A DNA stretch of 64,000 nt, taken from the NCBI RefSeq assembly GCF_000186225.1, contig NC_014933.1:992001-1056000 (forward strand), in the 5' to 3' direction. The translations under genes and the position numbers were made by a program. Below the pieces are notes generated by a model, which was not told the origin of the DNA, ran no database searches, and saw only the letters and a program-made list of their open reading frames with translations. This document shows positions 17,158 to 25,887 of this stretch, piece after piece. Positions within the stretch are counted from its first letter, which is position 1; every line of letters starts with the position of its first letter. Source of the DNA: Bacteroides helcogenes P 36-108. GTDB lineage: Bacteria; Bacteroidota; Bacteroidia; Bacteroidales; Bacteroidaceae.

Positions 17158-17757
17158 ATGGATAAGATGATGAATAAGATAAGTTCTGTATGCGTTTACA
17201 GTGCGTCGAGCACGAAGATAGATCCGGTGTATTTTGATGTCGCCCATGAGTTGGGCACTCTGCTGGGACAAGAACACATCCGCTTGGTTAACGGGGCGGG
17301 CAACATGGGCTTGATGTCTGCCGTAGCCGATGCGGCGCTGGATGTGGGAGGGGAAGTGACAGGGGTGATACCGCGTTTTATGGTGGAGCAGGGTTGGCAT
17401 CACACGGGGCTGACCGACCTCCGTGTGGTGGAAAGCATGCATGAGCGCAAGCGGTTGATGGCCGACTTGAGCGATGCCGTTATAGCCTTGCCCGGTGGCT
17501 GCGGTACTTTGGAAGAGTTGCTTGAAGTCATCACTTGGAAGCAATTGGGGCTCTACCTGAATCCTGTGGTCGTGCTGAATGTCAAAGGTTATTTCGATCC
17601 ATTGCTTGATATGTTCCGGAGGGCAATGGACGAAAACTTCATGCGTCGGCAGCACGGTGATATTTGGCAGGTGGCTCAAACGGCACAAGAGGCTGTCCGA
17701 CTGGTACGCACCACTCCTCTGTGGGATGTTTCCATCCGTAAGTTTGCTGCTATATGA
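17158..17757 (+). CDS. LOG-family protein (cytokinin riboside 5'-monophosphate phosphoribohydrolase-like)
   Basis: 199 aa with a Rossmann fold. HERK (95-98) and PGGCGTLEE (112-120) are the LOG signatures that bind and hydrolyse nucleoside monophosphates such as AMP or N6-substituted AMP. NGAGNMGLMSAVADAAL forms the first nucleotide loop. The start at 17158 is set by the promoter (17098-17131), though ATGs at 17167 and 17170 are also possible. The stop overlaps the DUF4271 start by 4 bp. Bacterial LOG homologues are widespread and their physiological role is not settled. Confidence 0.88.
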   Translation: MDKMMNKISSVCVYSASSTKIDPVYFDVAHELGTLLGQEHIRLVNGAGNMGLMSAVADAALDVGGEVTGVIPRFMVEQGWHHTGLTDLRVVESMHERKRLMADLSDAVIALPGGCGTLEELLEVITWKQLGLYLNPVVVLNVKGYFDPLLDMFRRAMDENFMRRQHGDIWQVAQTAQEAVRLVRTTPLWDVSIRKFAAI

Positions 17758-18485
17758 TAAGCCTGTTGACAGCTTGGACGGCAGCAGGGGTCGAAGGAAT
17801 CCCCATCCCTTATTCTCCGAGAATGGACGATGGCGTTACCATCATCCTTCTGTGTTGTTTCTTCTTGTCATCCTATGTCTTGTCCCGCAGCCGTAAGTTC
17901 TTGCTGCAACTGGTGAAGGACTTTCTTCTGCACCGTGAGCGCACCAGCATATTCGCTACTTCCACCGCTACTGACATGCGCTACTTGCTGTTGCTGATTT
18001 TACAGACGTGTGTGCTTGCCGGAGTTGCTGCCTTTAGCTATTTCAGTGATACGCAGCCCGAGCTGGTACGCCATGTTCCCCCTTTCCTTCTGTTGAGTAT
18101 TTATATAGCAATATGTCTTCTTTATCTGTTCCTGAAGTGGATGGTTTATTCCTTTCTGGGTTGGATTTTTTTTGACGAAAGTACAACGTCGCTTTGGCTG
18201 GAATCATATTCTACATTGCTTTATTATCTTGGATTTGCCCTTTTCCCATTCGTGTTGTTCATTGTCTATTTTGATTTAAGCTTGAATCTGACAGTGATAA
18301 TCGGACTGGTTTTAGCCTTCTTTGCTAAAATTTTGATGTTCTATAAGTGGCTAAAGCTTTTTTGTGACGATTTATATGGCAGTTTGCTTTTAATTTTGTA
18401 CTTTTGTGCCCTTGAAATCATCCCTTGTTTTGCATTATATCAGGGAATGACTCAACTAAATGATTTTTTGATAATAAAATTTTAG
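17754..18485 (+). CDS. DUF4271 integral membrane protein
   Basis: 243 aa with about six membrane helices after a cytoplasmic lead of about 25 residues (for example VTIILLCCFFLSSYVL, LLLILQTCVLAGVAAF, PPFLLLSIYIAICLLYLFL, and two C-terminal pairs). This is the Bacteroidetes DUF4271 family, which typically precedes hemD as it does here. It overlaps the LOG stop by 4 bp and ends 4 bp before hemD, so the trio is an operon. Function unknown. Confidence 0.88.
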   Translation: MISLLTAWTAAGVEGIPIPYSPRMDDGVTIILLCCFFLSSYVLSRSRKFLLQLVKDFLLHRERTSIFATSTATDMRYLLLLILQTCVLAGVAAFSYFSDTQPELVRHVPPFLLLSIYIAICLLYLFLKWMVYSFLGWIFFDESTTSLWLESYSTLLYYLGFALFPFVLFIVYFDLSLNLTVIIGLVLAFFAKILMFYKWLKLFCDDLYGSLLLILYFCALEIIPCFALYQGMTQLNDFLIIKF

Positions 18486-18489
18486 GACG

Positions 18490-19242
18490 TTGAAAATTAA
18501 GAAAGTACTTGTGTCGCAGCCGAAACCGGCATCAGAGAAATCTCCTTACTACGACATCGCCGAAAAGTATGGTGTGAAAATAGATTTTCGCCCGTTCATC
18601 AAAGTGGAGAGTCTTTCATCGAAAGAATTCAGACAACAGAAGGTATCCATATTGGATTATACGGCTGTTGTTTTCACATCGCGTCATGCTATTGACCACT
18701 TTTTCCATCTTTGTACAGAACTGCGTGTGACGATACCTGAAACCATGAAGTATTTCTGCGTGTCGGAAGCCATTGCCTTGTACATTCAAAAATACGTGCA
18801 ATACCGCAAGCGTAAGATTTTCTTCGGAAGCACCGGGAAGTTTGATGACTTATTGCCTTCCATCGTAAAGCATAAGACTGAGAAATACCTGGTTCCTATG
18901 TCTGATGTGCATACGGATGAGATAAAAAGCCTGCTGGACAAAAGTAAGGTTCAGCATACTGAGGTTGTCATGTATCGGACTGTCAGCAATGACTTCGGTA
19001 CGGATGAGAAGTTTGATTATGATATGCTGATATTCTTCAGCCCTGCGGGGGTCTCTTCTTTAAAGAAGAATTTTCCGGATTTTGAGCAAAAAGAGATAAA
19101 AATCGGAACATTCGGCTCTACGACCGCACAGGCTGTCCGCGATGCCGGACTTCGTTTGGATTTGGAGGCTCCCAGCGTACAAGCTCCTTCTATGACGGCT
19201 GCACTTGATATGTTTATCAAGGAGAATAATAAAGGAAAGTGA
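18490..19242 (+). CDS. hemD: Uroporphyrinogen-III synthase, TTG start
   Basis: 250 aa, starting TTG (18490), read as MKIKKVLVSQPKPASEKSPY. No ATG gives the conserved N-terminus VLVSQPKP, so I keep the TTG; it sits 4 bp after the DUF4271 stop. It closes hydroxymethylbilane with ring-D inversion in tetrapyrrole synthesis. The fold's two lobes are seen (VVFTSRHAIDHFF and LIFFSPAGVSSL, then TFGSTTAQAVRDAGL). Many Bacteroides cannot make haem from scratch but keep parts of the path. The assignment is by overall pattern, because the family is poorly conserved. Confidence 0.88.
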   Translation: MKIKKVLVSQPKPASEKSPYYDIAEKYGVKIDFRPFIKVESLSSKEFRQQKVSILDYTAVVFTSRHAIDHFFHLCTELRVTIPETMKYFCVSEAIALYIQKYVQYRKRKIFFGSTGKFDDLLPSIVKHKTEKYLVPMSDVHTDEIKSLLDKSKVQHTEVVMYRTVSNDFGTDEKFDYDMLIFFSPAGVSSLKKNFPDFEQKEIKIGTFGSTTAQAVRDAGLRLDLEAPSVQAPSMTAALDMFIKENNKGK

Positions 19243-19270
19243 GACTGGATTCTTGCTGTTTCTAAGTGCA

Positions 19271-19328
19271 ATTACATAAATCATGCGGTCTTTTCTTTTC
19301 TATATGTTTATCGCGTGATTTGTGTAAT
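19271..19328. repeat. 17-bp inverted repeat between hemD and rnpA
   Basis: ATTACATAAATCATGCG (19271-19287) and CGCGTGATTTGTGTAAT (19312-19328) pair with two G-T mismatches around a 24-nt T-rich loop. It has the look of a Bacteroides intergenic repeat. It may also act as an attenuator or RNA-processing site between the two genes. Confidence 0.65.
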
Positions 19329-19373
19329 TTGTGTTTTGTCGGTACTGGGATGAGTCTCAAAAAATATTAGATT

Positions 19374-19751
19374 ATGGCAAATACTTTGCACAAGTCCGAG
19401 AGGCTTGATAAGAAGAAAGTAATAGAGAAGATGTTTTCGGGCGGTTCACGTTCGTTTTCGGTCTTTCCGTTACGTGTGGTGTATTTGCCGGTCGAGGAAA
19501 TGGAAGCACCTGCTTCCATTCTTATCAGTGTCTCGAAGCGGCGTTTTAAGCGTGCTGTGAAACGCAATCGCGTGAAACGCCAGATACGTGAAGCCTATCG
19601 CATGAACAAACACGAACTGCTACATGTACTGGAAGAAAAGCAGTGCCGTCTGGCAATTGCTTTTATTTACCTCTCAGACCAGTTGGTAGCATCATCTCTT
19701 GTCGAAGAAAGAATAAAGACCGCTTTGGCCCGTATTGCCGAGAATCTATGA
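19374..19751 (+). CDS. rnpA: Ribonuclease P protein component
   Basis: 125 aa, basic. It is the protein partner of the RNase P ribozyme that trims the 5' leader from pre-tRNAs. The RNR signature is clear ([19 protein letters not shown], residues 58-76), and the N-terminal [15 protein letters not shown] segment is typical. The neighbour yidD overlaps its stop by 4 bp (ATGA). As usual in Bacteroidetes, it is found next to hemD rather than rpmH. Confidence 0.95.
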   Translation: MANTLHKSERLDKKKVIEKMFSGGSRSFSVFPLRVVYLPVEEMEAPASILISVSKRRFKRAVKRNRVKRQIREAYRMNKHELLHVLEEKQCRLAIAFIYLSDQLVASSLVEERIKTALARIAENL

Positions 19752-19969
19752 AACGGCTGTTCTCATATCTGCTGCTGCTTCCCGTTTATTTTTACCAGAA
19801 GTGCATTTCACCTATGCTGGGGCCTTCGTGCCGTTTTACTCCTACATGCTCGCAGTATGCAGTGGAAGCCATTAAGAAACATGGACCTTTCAAGGGGCTT
19901 TGTTTGGCCATAAGGCGTATTTTGCGCTGCCATCCCTGGGGAGGTTCCGGTTATGATCCTGTTCCATGA
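19748..19969 (+). CDS. yidD: Membrane protein insertion efficiency factor YidD
   Basis: 73 aa, [20 protein letters not shown], beginning inside the rnpA stop. The signature [20 protein letters not shown] and the C-terminal [13 protein letters not shown] are those of YidD (DUF37), a small membrane-associated protein that assists YidC-dependent insertion. The longer frame from 19643 would overlap rnpA and is not used. It overlaps the next gene by 4 bp. Confidence 0.95.
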   Translation: MKRLFSYLLLLPVYFYQKCISPMLGPSCRFTPTCSQYAVEAIKKHGPFKGLCLAIRRILRCHPWGGSGYDPVP

Positions 19970-20607
19970 AACTTCCTGTTGACATACATACGCACCGTTT
20001 GCCTCAGCTTTCCGGAGAGGCAATCGTGAACTGCTGTCCGGAGGCGTTTGTTCCGCAGGAAGGTGGTTGGTATTCGGTAGGAATTCATCCGTGGCGTGTT
20101 GCTTCATCTGATATTAAAGACGGAGTGATGGATAACCTCTCCCGGTTGCTTTGCCATCCTCAAGTGCTTGCTATGGGTGAAGCCGGACTGGATAAACTGG
20201 CAGATGCCCCTATGTCTGTGCAGACGGAAATATTTCGTCTTCAGGCTTGTTTGGCAATGGAGGTGGGTAAACCTTTGATTATTCATTTGGTGAAAGCCGT
20301 GGAGGAACTGCTGAGGATAAAACGTGAACTCTATCCTTCGAATCCGTGGATTATTCATGGCTTTCGTGGCAAGGAGCCTTTGGCGGCTGAGTATCTTCGG
20401 CACGGCTTTTATCTTTCGTTTGGTGAGAAATATAGGGAAGATACCCTCCGCAGAGTTCCTTCCGATCGCTTGTTTATTGAAACAGACGAAAGTATGGTTC
20501 CGGTAGAAGAACTGTATGAACGGGCTGCCGCGATACGTGGAGTTTCTTCGGATGAACTGAAGGAAACAATAAAGGGAAATATCAGCAGAGTCTTTTTTAA
20601 ACGATAA
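19966..20607 (+). CDS. TatD-family metal-dependent hydrolase
   Basis: 213 aa, shorter than canonical TatD (about 260). The metal site is visible: DIHTHRL (residues 6-12), GEAGLDK (about 76-82), [16 protein letters not shown] and ETDES (about 171-175). Family members are DNases or deaminase-fold hydrolases; the substrate here is unknown. The gene overlaps yidD by 4 bp and closes the rnpA-yidD-tatD operon. A promoter for tyrS follows. Confidence 0.88.
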   Translation: MKLPVDIHTHRLPQLSGEAIVNCCPEAFVPQEGGWYSVGIHPWRVASSDIKDGVMDNLSRLLCHPQVLAMGEAGLDKLADAPMSVQTEIFRLQACLAMEVGKPLIIHLVKAVEELLRIKRELYPSNPWIIHGFRGKEPLAAEYLRHGFYLSFGEKYREDTLRRVPSDRLFIETDESMVPVEELYERAAAIRGVSSDELKETIKGNISRVFFKR

Positions 20608-20610
20608 GAG

Positions 20611-20642
20611 TTTGTTTCTTCGGGCAAAGAGTCGTATTTTTG
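20611..20642 (+). promoter_or_regulatory. tyrS promoter
   Basis: TTTG (20611-20614), exactly 20 bp, then TATTTTTG (20635-20642): a full Bacteroides promoter. The RNA would start at about 20649, leaving a 64-nt leader with two TTGTGGAAA repeats (20647-20655 and 20672-20680). Confidence 0.8.
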
Positions 20643-20712
20643 CGCAGTTGTGGAAACATAGCTGTCCAATTGTGGAAATATAATCGTTTAAATAATAATA
20701 ATTAATCATTCG

Positions 20713-22005
20713 ATGAATTTTGTAGAAGAATTAAGATGGCGTGGCATGCTCCACGATATGATGCCGGGTACGGAAGAACTTCTGGCTAAAGAACAGGTAA
20801 CCGCATACATTGGTTTTGACCCTACGGCGGACTCTTTGCACATCGGACACCTTTGCAGTGTGATGATTTTACGTCATTTCCAGCGTTGCGGACACAAACC
20901 GTTGGCGTTGATCGGTGGTGCTACAGGTATGATTGGTGATCCTTCGGGTAAGTCGGCTGAACGCAATCTGCTTACAGAGGAAATTTTGCACCACAATATG
21001 GAGGGAATGAAGAAACAGCTCGCTAAATTTCTTGACTTTGAGTCAGATGCTCCAAACCGTGCCGAACTGGTGAATAATTATGATTGGATGAAGAATTTTT
21101 CCTTCCTTGATTTTGCCCGGGAAGTAGGTAAGCATATCACTGTGAACTATATGATGGCAAAGGATTCTGTGAAGAAACGGCTGAACGGCGAGGCGCGTGA
21201 CGGATTGTCTTTTACGGAATTCACCTATCAGTTACTGCAAGGCTATGACTTTCTGCATCTGTATGAAACCAAAGGTTGCAGGTTGCAGATGGGTGGTTCT
21301 GACCAATGGGGCAATATCACCACAGGAGCTGAATTGATTCGCCGTACCAATGGCGGTGAGGTGTTTGCATTGACCAGTCCGCTGATAACGAAGGCTGATG
21401 GCGGTAAATTTGGTAAAACTGAGTCCGGAAACATTTGGTTGGATCCCCGTTATACCTCTCCTTATAAGTTCTATCAATTCTGGTTGAATGTGAGTGATGC
21501 AGACGCGGCGCGTTATATTAAGATATTCACCGCATTGAGCAAAGAAGAGATTGAAGCTCTGATTTCAGAACATGAGGCTGCGCCGCATTTGCGAGTTTTG
21601 CAAAAGCGTTTGGCCAAGGAAGTGACTATTATGGTGCACTCCGAAGAAGATTATAATGCCGCAGTTGACGCTTCCGGTATTTTGTTTGGAAATGCAACTT
21701 CCGAGGCGTTGAGAAAGCTGGATGAGGATACGCTCCTGGCCGTGTTCGAAGGAGTTCCTCAATTTGAAGTTTCTCGCGAAGCGCTGTCTGCCGGAGTGAA
21801 AGCCGTTGATTTGTTTGTGGAAGATGCAGCGGTTTTTGCTTCGAAAGGTGAGATGCGCAAGTTGGTACAAGGTGGCGGTGTTTCTTTAAACAAAGAGAAA
21901 CTGGAAGCTTTTGACCGGGTGATTACCTCTGCTGACCTTTTGGATGAGAAGTACCTCCTGGTACAACGTGGAAAGAAGAATTATTACTTGGTTATTGCCA
22001 AATAA
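20713..22005 (+). CDS. tyrS: Tyrosyl-tRNA synthetase
   Basis: 430 aa, class I aminoacyl-tRNA synthetase that charges tRNA-Tyr. HIGH motif at residues 43-46 ([10 protein letters not shown]). The KMSKS loop is KFGKT, in [15 protein letters not shown]. Tyrosine-site residues are seen in YDFLHLYE and [10 protein letters not shown]-terminal S4-type RNA-binding domain begins near residue 355. It has its own promoter and ends at a hairpin before tRNA-Gln. Confidence 0.97.
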   Translation: MNFVEELRWRGMLHDMMPGTEELLAKEQVTAYIGFDPTADSLHIGHLCSVMILRHFQRCGHKPLALIGGATGMIGDPSGKSAERNLLTEEILHHNMEGMKKQLAKFLDFESDAPNRAELVNNYDWMKNFSFLDFAREVGKHITVNYMMAKDSVKKRLNGEARDGLSFTEFTYQLLQGYDFLHLYETKGCRLQMGGSDQWGNITTGAELIRRTNGGEVFALTSPLITKADGGKFGKTESGNIWLDPRYTSPYKFYQFWLNVSDADAARYIKIFTALSKEEIEALISEHEAAPHLRVLQKRLAKEVTIMVHSEEDYNAAVDASGILFGNATSEALRKLDEDTLLAVFEGVPQFEVSREALSAGVKAVDLFVEDAAVFASKGEMRKLVQGGGVSLNKEKLEAFDRVITSADLLDEKYLLVQRGKKNYYLVIAK

Positions 22006-22033
22006 GAACCGATTTAACGGTGAAAATGAAAAA

Positions 22034-22065
22034 ATGCCCCGAAATATTTGGATATTTCGGGGCAT
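22034..22065 (+). terminator. Hairpin at the end of tyrS
   Basis: ATGCCCCGAAATA (22034-22046) pairs perfectly with TATTTCGGGGCAT (22053-22065), a 13-bp stem with the loop TTTGGA. The plus strand has no long T-run after it; on the minus strand six T follow. The loop also carries the -33 element of the tRNA promoter. Confidence 0.7.
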
Positions 22066-22078
22066 ACTTCTATCTTTG
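22047..22078 (+). promoter_or_regulatory. tRNA-Gln promoter, overlapping the tyrS hairpin
   Basis: TTTG (22047-22050), exactly 20 bp, then TATCTTTG (22071-22078). The -33 element is the loop of the tyrS hairpin. The RNA would begin about 24 nt before the tRNA. Confidence 0.8.
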
Positions 22079-22108
22079 CACCGCTTTTTAACAGAAAGCA
22101 CATAAGTT

Positions 22109-22179
22109 TGGACTATGGTGTAATGGTAGCACAACAGGTTTTGGTTCTGTTTGACCAGGTTCGAGTCCTGGTAGTCCAA
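22109..22179 (+). tRNA. tRNA-Gln (anticodon TTG)
   Basis: Acceptor arms TGGACTA (22109-22115) and TAGTCCA (22172-22178) pair perfectly, with discriminator A at 22179. The anticodon stem ACAGG/TCTGT encloses the loop TTTTGGT, so the anticodon is TTG (Gln). The T-arm holds GGTTCGAGTCC. CCA is not encoded. Confidence 0.97.
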
Positions 22180-22202
22180 CATTCCAACGGCTTATATAAG
22201 TC

Positions 22203-22240
22203 AAAAGCCCACTAAAATCGCAAATTTTAGTGGGCTTTTT
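22203..22240 (+). terminator. Intrinsic terminator after tRNA-Gln
   Basis: AAAAGCCCACTAAAAT (22203-22218) pairs perfectly with ATTTTAGTGGGCTTTT (22224-22239) around a 5-nt loop, and T continues. It lies 23 nt after the tRNA and is symmetric enough to work in both directions. Confidence 0.92.
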
Positions 22241-22307
22241 GCTGTATCCTACCCGTATCTGTAGAAAAGATAACACAGATAAAACTTCCTTTTATACTTT
22301 TATTGCC

Positions 22308-22315
22308 TACCTTTG
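22308..22315 (+). promoter_or_regulatory. -7 element for the FemAB-like gene
   Basis: TACCTTTG followed by C, 22 nt before the ATG at 22338. The frame is open upstream to 22230, but that would start before the promoter and inside the tRNA terminator, so 22338 is the start. Confidence 0.6.
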
Positions 22316-22337
22316 CAGTTTTATATTTACAATTTCC

Positions 22338-23459
22338 ATGAATCTGAAAATAGAACCTAAGGATGTTCAGGATGCTTATAGCACTCCCATCGTTCAGCAA
22401 ACCTCTTTTTGGTCTAAGGTGAAAGAACGTTTGGGAATGAACTCCAGTGCCTTTGAATTTTCTGTCCGCAATAGTGAAATCTATTCTAATGTAGGTGGAT
22501 TTTCACATACGAATGCAGACTTTATCATGTTTTTCCAGTATCTCAACAAAGAGGATTACATAGCCTATCTTCCTTACGGTCCTGAAATAGAACCGTCGGA
22601 AGAAAATCAGGGAGAGTTTTTGGAAGAATTGTCCGAATCCTTGAAATCTTATCTTCCCAAACATTGCATTGCTTTGCGTTATGATTTGAACTGGAAGTCA
22701 CATTGGTGTAGGGATGAAGATTTTGATGCAGATGGAAACTGGATCGGCCTTCCCCAAAAAGAGTTTCAGGAAATTAAGCTGAACTATGGAACTTGCAACC
22801 GGAACTTGCGGAAAGCGAATACTAACATCCTTCCGGCCAATACGATTGTGCTGGACTTGAGTAGGGACGAAGAATGCATTTTAGGTATGATGAAGCCCAA
22901 AACAAGATATAACATCAAGCTTTCTCTTAAAAAAGGAGTGGAAGTGAGATCCACCGGTATGGAAGGATTGAATGTCTGGTATGACCTCTATACTGAGACT
23001 GCTTTCCGAAACGGATTGCATCTGAACGATATCAGTTATTTCCGTTCGGTTTTTGCTTCCAAGATGGAATGCCAGGATAAGGCACTGAACGTAAAGCTGT
23101 TGATTGCTTATTTTGATAATATTCCATTGGCAGCCATGTTCTTGGTACTGTCTGCCCATCGTGCCACTTATCTTTATGGTGCTTCATCGTCAAGACTGCG
23201 CAACATGATGCCTACTTATGCCCTGCAATGGAAGGCGATGCAAATAGCGAAGGATAATGATTGCAGCGAATATGACATGTTCGGCATTTCTCCTTGTGCG
23301 GAGCCGTCTCACCCGATGTATGGCTTGTATAAGTTCAAGCATGGTTTTGGCGGAGAGATCTATCATCAGTTGGGATGCTGGGATTATCCTGTCGAGGAGG
23401 GGAAATACAATTATTTTTCTGCCCTTGAAATGAATATGCAGGGATATTATCAGCCTTGA
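22338..23459 (+). CDS. FemAB/GNAT-fold aminoacyl- or acyltransferase (peptidoglycan-bridge type)
   Basis: 373 aa. Two GNAT-like lobes are apparent, with the FemABX hallmark MKPKTRYNIKLSLKKGVEV near residue 180-200 and a second lobe with YLYGASSSRLRNMMPTYALQ and SEYDMFGISP. FemAB proteins transfer amino acids from aminoacyl-tRNA to lipid II or peptidoglycan peptides. Bacteroides peptidoglycan has direct cross-links, so the true substrate may be a different acceptor. Related proteins in Bacteroidetes are annotated lipid II:glycine glycyltransferase. The location, just after a tRNA gene, is suggestive only. Fold call is good, substrate open. Confidence 0.75.
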   Translation: MNLKIEPKDVQDAYSTPIVQQTSFWSKVKERLGMNSSAFEFSVRNSEIYSNVGGFSHTNADFIMFFQYLNKEDYIAYLPYGPEIEPSEENQGEFLEELSESLKSYLPKHCIALRYDLNWKSHWCRDEDFDADGNWIGLPQKEFQEIKLNYGTCNRNLRKANTNILPANTIVLDLSRDEECILGMMKPKTRYNIKLSLKKGVEVRSTGMEGLNVWYDLYTETAFRNGLHLNDISYFRSVFASKMECQDKALNVKLLIAYFDNIPLAAMFLVLSAHRATYLYGASSSRLRNMMPTYALQWKAMQIAKDNDCSEYDMFGISPCAEPSHPMYGLYKFKHGFGGEIYHQLGCWDYPVEEGKYNYFSALEMNMQGYYQP

Positions 23460-23576
23460 CATAGAATTTGAGGGATTTGTTCTTTAGTGAAAGTTGACTT
23501 GTTTTGAACAATAATGTTATATAATTGACACGAATTTGCACGGTTACTCCGTTTTCTTTTGCTACATTTGCATCGT

Positions 23577-23593
23577 GTGCGCAAACGGTGCGC
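23577..23593. promoter_or_regulatory. Candidate operator upstream of the SDR gene
   Basis: GTGCGCAAACGGTGCGC: two GTGCGC copies 11 bp apart (one helical turn), also readable as the palindrome GCGCA-N5-TGCGC. It lies 34 bp upstream of the -33 element. Regulator unknown; a LacI-type or activator site is possible. Confidence 0.4.
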
Positions 23594-23627
23594 TTTTAAT
23601 ACTTGAATTCGTAATTAATAAGATGCA

Positions 23628-23657
23628 TTGTTATCATGAAGACGAACTATAATTTTG
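23628..23657 (+). promoter_or_regulatory. Promoter of the SDR-DUF4861 operon
   Basis: TTG (23628-23630), 19 bp, then TAATTTTG (23650-23657): full consensus. It leaves a leader of about 110 nt before the ATG at 23775. A second -7-like TACATTTG lies at 23563-23570. Confidence 0.7.
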
Positions 23658-23774
23658 CTATCCTCCCTATTCCGAAGATGTAAGAAGTTATGGTAGAAGA
23701 AGGTTTCCCAACCGTATTTTTATAATGGTATAAACGTAAATACAATAATTTTTCTAATTAAAATAAGTAATATT

Positions 23775-24578
23775 ATGAATCCGTATTTGAATTTTTCTTT
23801 GGAAGGTAAAGTGGCCCTTGTTACAGGCGCTTCTTATGGCATTGGTTTCGCAATCGCTTCTGCTTTTGCAGAGCAAGGCGCTACTGTTTGTTTTAACGAC
23901 ATCAATCAGGAACTGGTTGATAAAGGTCTGAAGTCTTATGCTGAAAAGGGAATTAAAGCACACGGTTACGTATGTGACGTAACAGACGAACCTGCTGTTC
24001 AGGCTTTAGTAGCTACCATTGAAAAAGAAGTGGGGTCTATTGATATCCTTGTAAACAATGCCGGAATCATCCGCCGTGTTCCTATGCATGAAATGGAGGC
24101 TGCCGATTTCCGCCGCGTCATTGATATTGACCTTAATGCTCCGTTCATTGTATCCAAGGCTGTTCTGCCCGCAATGATGAAGAAAGGACATGGCAAAATC
24201 ATCAACATCTGCTCTATGATGTCCGAGTTGGGACGTGAAACTGTATCGGCTTATGCTGCTGCCAAGGGAGGTTTGAAGATGCTGACCCGCAACATCTGCT
24301 CTGAATATGGTGAATACAACATTCAGTGTAATGGCATCGGTCCGGGGTATATTGCCACTCCGCAGACCGCACCGTTGCGCGAAAAACAAGCCGATGGCAG
24401 CCGTCATCCGTTTGATTCGTTTATCTGCGCCAAGACACCGGCCGGCCGTTGGCTGGATCCGCAGGAACTTACGGGGCCGGCAGTATTCTTGGCTTCTGAG
24501 GCTTCTAATGCGGTGAACGGACATATTCTTTATGTAGATGGTGGTATCTTGGCTTATATAGGAAAGCAACCTAAATGA
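23775..24578 (+). CDS. SDR-family dehydrogenase (gluconate 5-dehydrogenase / 2-deoxy-gluconate dehydrogenase type)
   Basis: 267 aa classical short-chain dehydrogenase. TGASYGIG (17-24) binds NAD(P), NNAG at 94-97, catalytic Tyr160 and Lys164 in SAYAAAKGG, and Ser near residue 147. It closely resembles Bacteroides enzymes annotated gluconate 5-dehydrogenase that act in uronate catabolism, often with kduI. Here kduI is absent and the partner is a DUF4861 lipoprotein. It reduces or oxidises a keto-sugar acid; the exact one is inferred. The stop overlaps the DUF4861 start by 4 bp. Confidence 0.85.
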   Translation: MNPYLNFSLEGKVALVTGASYGIGFAIASAFAEQGATVCFNDINQELVDKGLKSYAEKGIKAHGYVCDVTDEPAVQALVATIEKEVGSIDILVNNAGIIRRVPMHEMEAADFRRVIDIDLNAPFIVSKAVLPAMMKKGHGKIINICSMMSELGRETVSAYAAAKGGLKMLTRNICSEYGEYNIQCNGIGPGYIATPQTAPLREKQADGSRHPFDSFICAKTPAGRWLDPQELTGPAVFLASEASNAVNGHILYVDGGILAYIGKQPK

Positions 24579-25747
24579 AAAAGCTTCTTTTATTATGTAT
24601 GACGGTTCTGTTTTGCTTTGCCTGTGGCGAAAGCAAAACAGTGACCGTAACGGTGACCAATCCGTTGGGTATGGAACGCTCTGGTGAAATGTTGGAGTTA
24701 TCCATGGCTGAGATATCCAACCGTCTGAATCTGGCTGACACAGCACAGGTTATAGTGCTGGATGGTGAGGGCAGGCAAGTTCCCTATCAGATTACTTATG
24801 ATGAGAAACTGATTTTTCCGGCTGCCGTGGGTGCTAATGCTGTTGCCGTTTATACCATTCAGCCCGGCATTCCCGGAGAGGTTGAGGTGAAGTCTTGTGG
24901 TAAGAGTTATCCTGAGCGTATGGATGACATGGCTTGGGAAAATGACCTGGTCGCGTTCCGTGCTTACGGGCCTGCATTGCAGGCAAGGGGAGAACGTGGG
25001 TTTGGTTATGACTTGTTTACGAAATATAACACCACAGAACCAGTTTTGGAATCAATGTATGCAAAAGAGCTGGACAAGGATGCGCATGTTTCCTATCATA
25101 TAGACCATGGTTACGGTATGGACTGCTATGCCGTAGGACCTACTTTGGGTGCTGGTGTGGCTGCTTTGATGGTGAACGATACGATTGTTTATCCCTGGTG
25201 CTATAAGACTCAGGAAATTTTGGATAACGGTCCGCTACGTTTCACCGTGAAACTGGTATTCAATCCGTTGAGCGTAAAAGGTGACACTACAGTAGTAGAA
25301 ACACGCATCATTACATTGGACGTAGGTTCTCATTTGAATAAGACCGCCGTTTCTTTCACTAACCTGAAAGAGACTTTTCCGGTTGTTACCGGTATCGTCT
25401 TGCACGAGCCCGATGGTGCTGTGGTGGCTGATGCCGCCAATGGCTACATGACTTATGTGGATCCTACTACCGGACCGGATAACGGCAAGATTTTTATGGG
25501 TGCTGCCTTTCCGGTTGCGGTAAAAGAGATCAAGACCGTTCTCTTTTCGGAAACAGAAAAGAAACAACGCAACAATGCAGACGGACATGTATTGGCTGTA
25601 AGCGATTATGAACCGGGTTCCGACTACATATATTACTGGGGATTTGCCTGGAGTAAGGCAGATATCAAGACCGCTGATGGCTGGAATCGTTATATGGCAG
25701 ATTTTGCCAGGAAGGTACGCAGTCCGTTGACGGTGACTGTCAAGTAA
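24575..25747 (+). CDS. DUF4861 lipoprotein
   Basis: 390 aa with a lipoprotein signal (MKKLLLLCMTVLFCFACGES, Cys17). The mature part is beta-rich (VTVTVTNPLGMERSGEMLEL, then YGMDCYAVGPTLGAGVAAL) and matches the DUF4861 family of Bacteroidetes. These occur in polysaccharide loci, often with unsaturated-uronate genes. Its 4-bp overlap with the SDR gene suggests that they handle the same substrate, the lipoprotein outside the cytoplasm and the SDR inside. No catalytic residues can be named. A terminator follows. Confidence 0.85.
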   Translation: MKKLLLLCMTVLFCFACGESKTVTVTVTNPLGMERSGEMLELSMAEISNRLNLADTAQVIVLDGEGRQVPYQITYDEKLIFPAAVGANAVAVYTIQPGIPGEVEVKSCGKSYPERMDDMAWENDLVAFRAYGPALQARGERGFGYDLFTKYNTTEPVLESMYAKELDKDAHVSYHIDHGYGMDCYAVGPTLGAGVAALMVNDTIVYPWCYKTQEILDNGPLRFTVKLVFNPLSVKGDTTVVETRIITLDVGSHLNKTAVSFTNLKETFPVVTGIVLHEPDGAVVADAANGYMTYVDPTTGPDNGKIFMGAAFPVAVKEIKTVLFSETEKKQRNNADGHVLAVSDYEPGSDYIYYWGFAWSKADIKTADGWNRYMADFARKVRSPLTVTVK

Positions 25748-25769
25748 AATGAGTTGTTTATTATATATA

Positions 25770-25824
25770 AGCAGAACGACTTTAGGCCTACTTATTATGT
25801 GGCTGAAGCCGTTCTGCTTTTTTT
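25770..25824 (+). terminator. Intrinsic terminator of the SDR-DUF4861 operon
   Basis: AGCAGAACG (25770-25778) pairs with CGTTCTGCT (25810-25818), with more partial pairing inside, then seven T. Confidence 0.88.
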
Positions 25825-25887
25825 ATTTCTATCAAGGAGGCTCTCTTTTCTCATCCGTCTTTCGGAAATGGATTGGGAGATAAGATT

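Noticed and set aside
23636..23683. 15-aa leader peptide before the SDR gene
   Set aside because: It overlaps the -7 element of a full-consensus promoter at 23628-23657, so it would lie outside the transcript.
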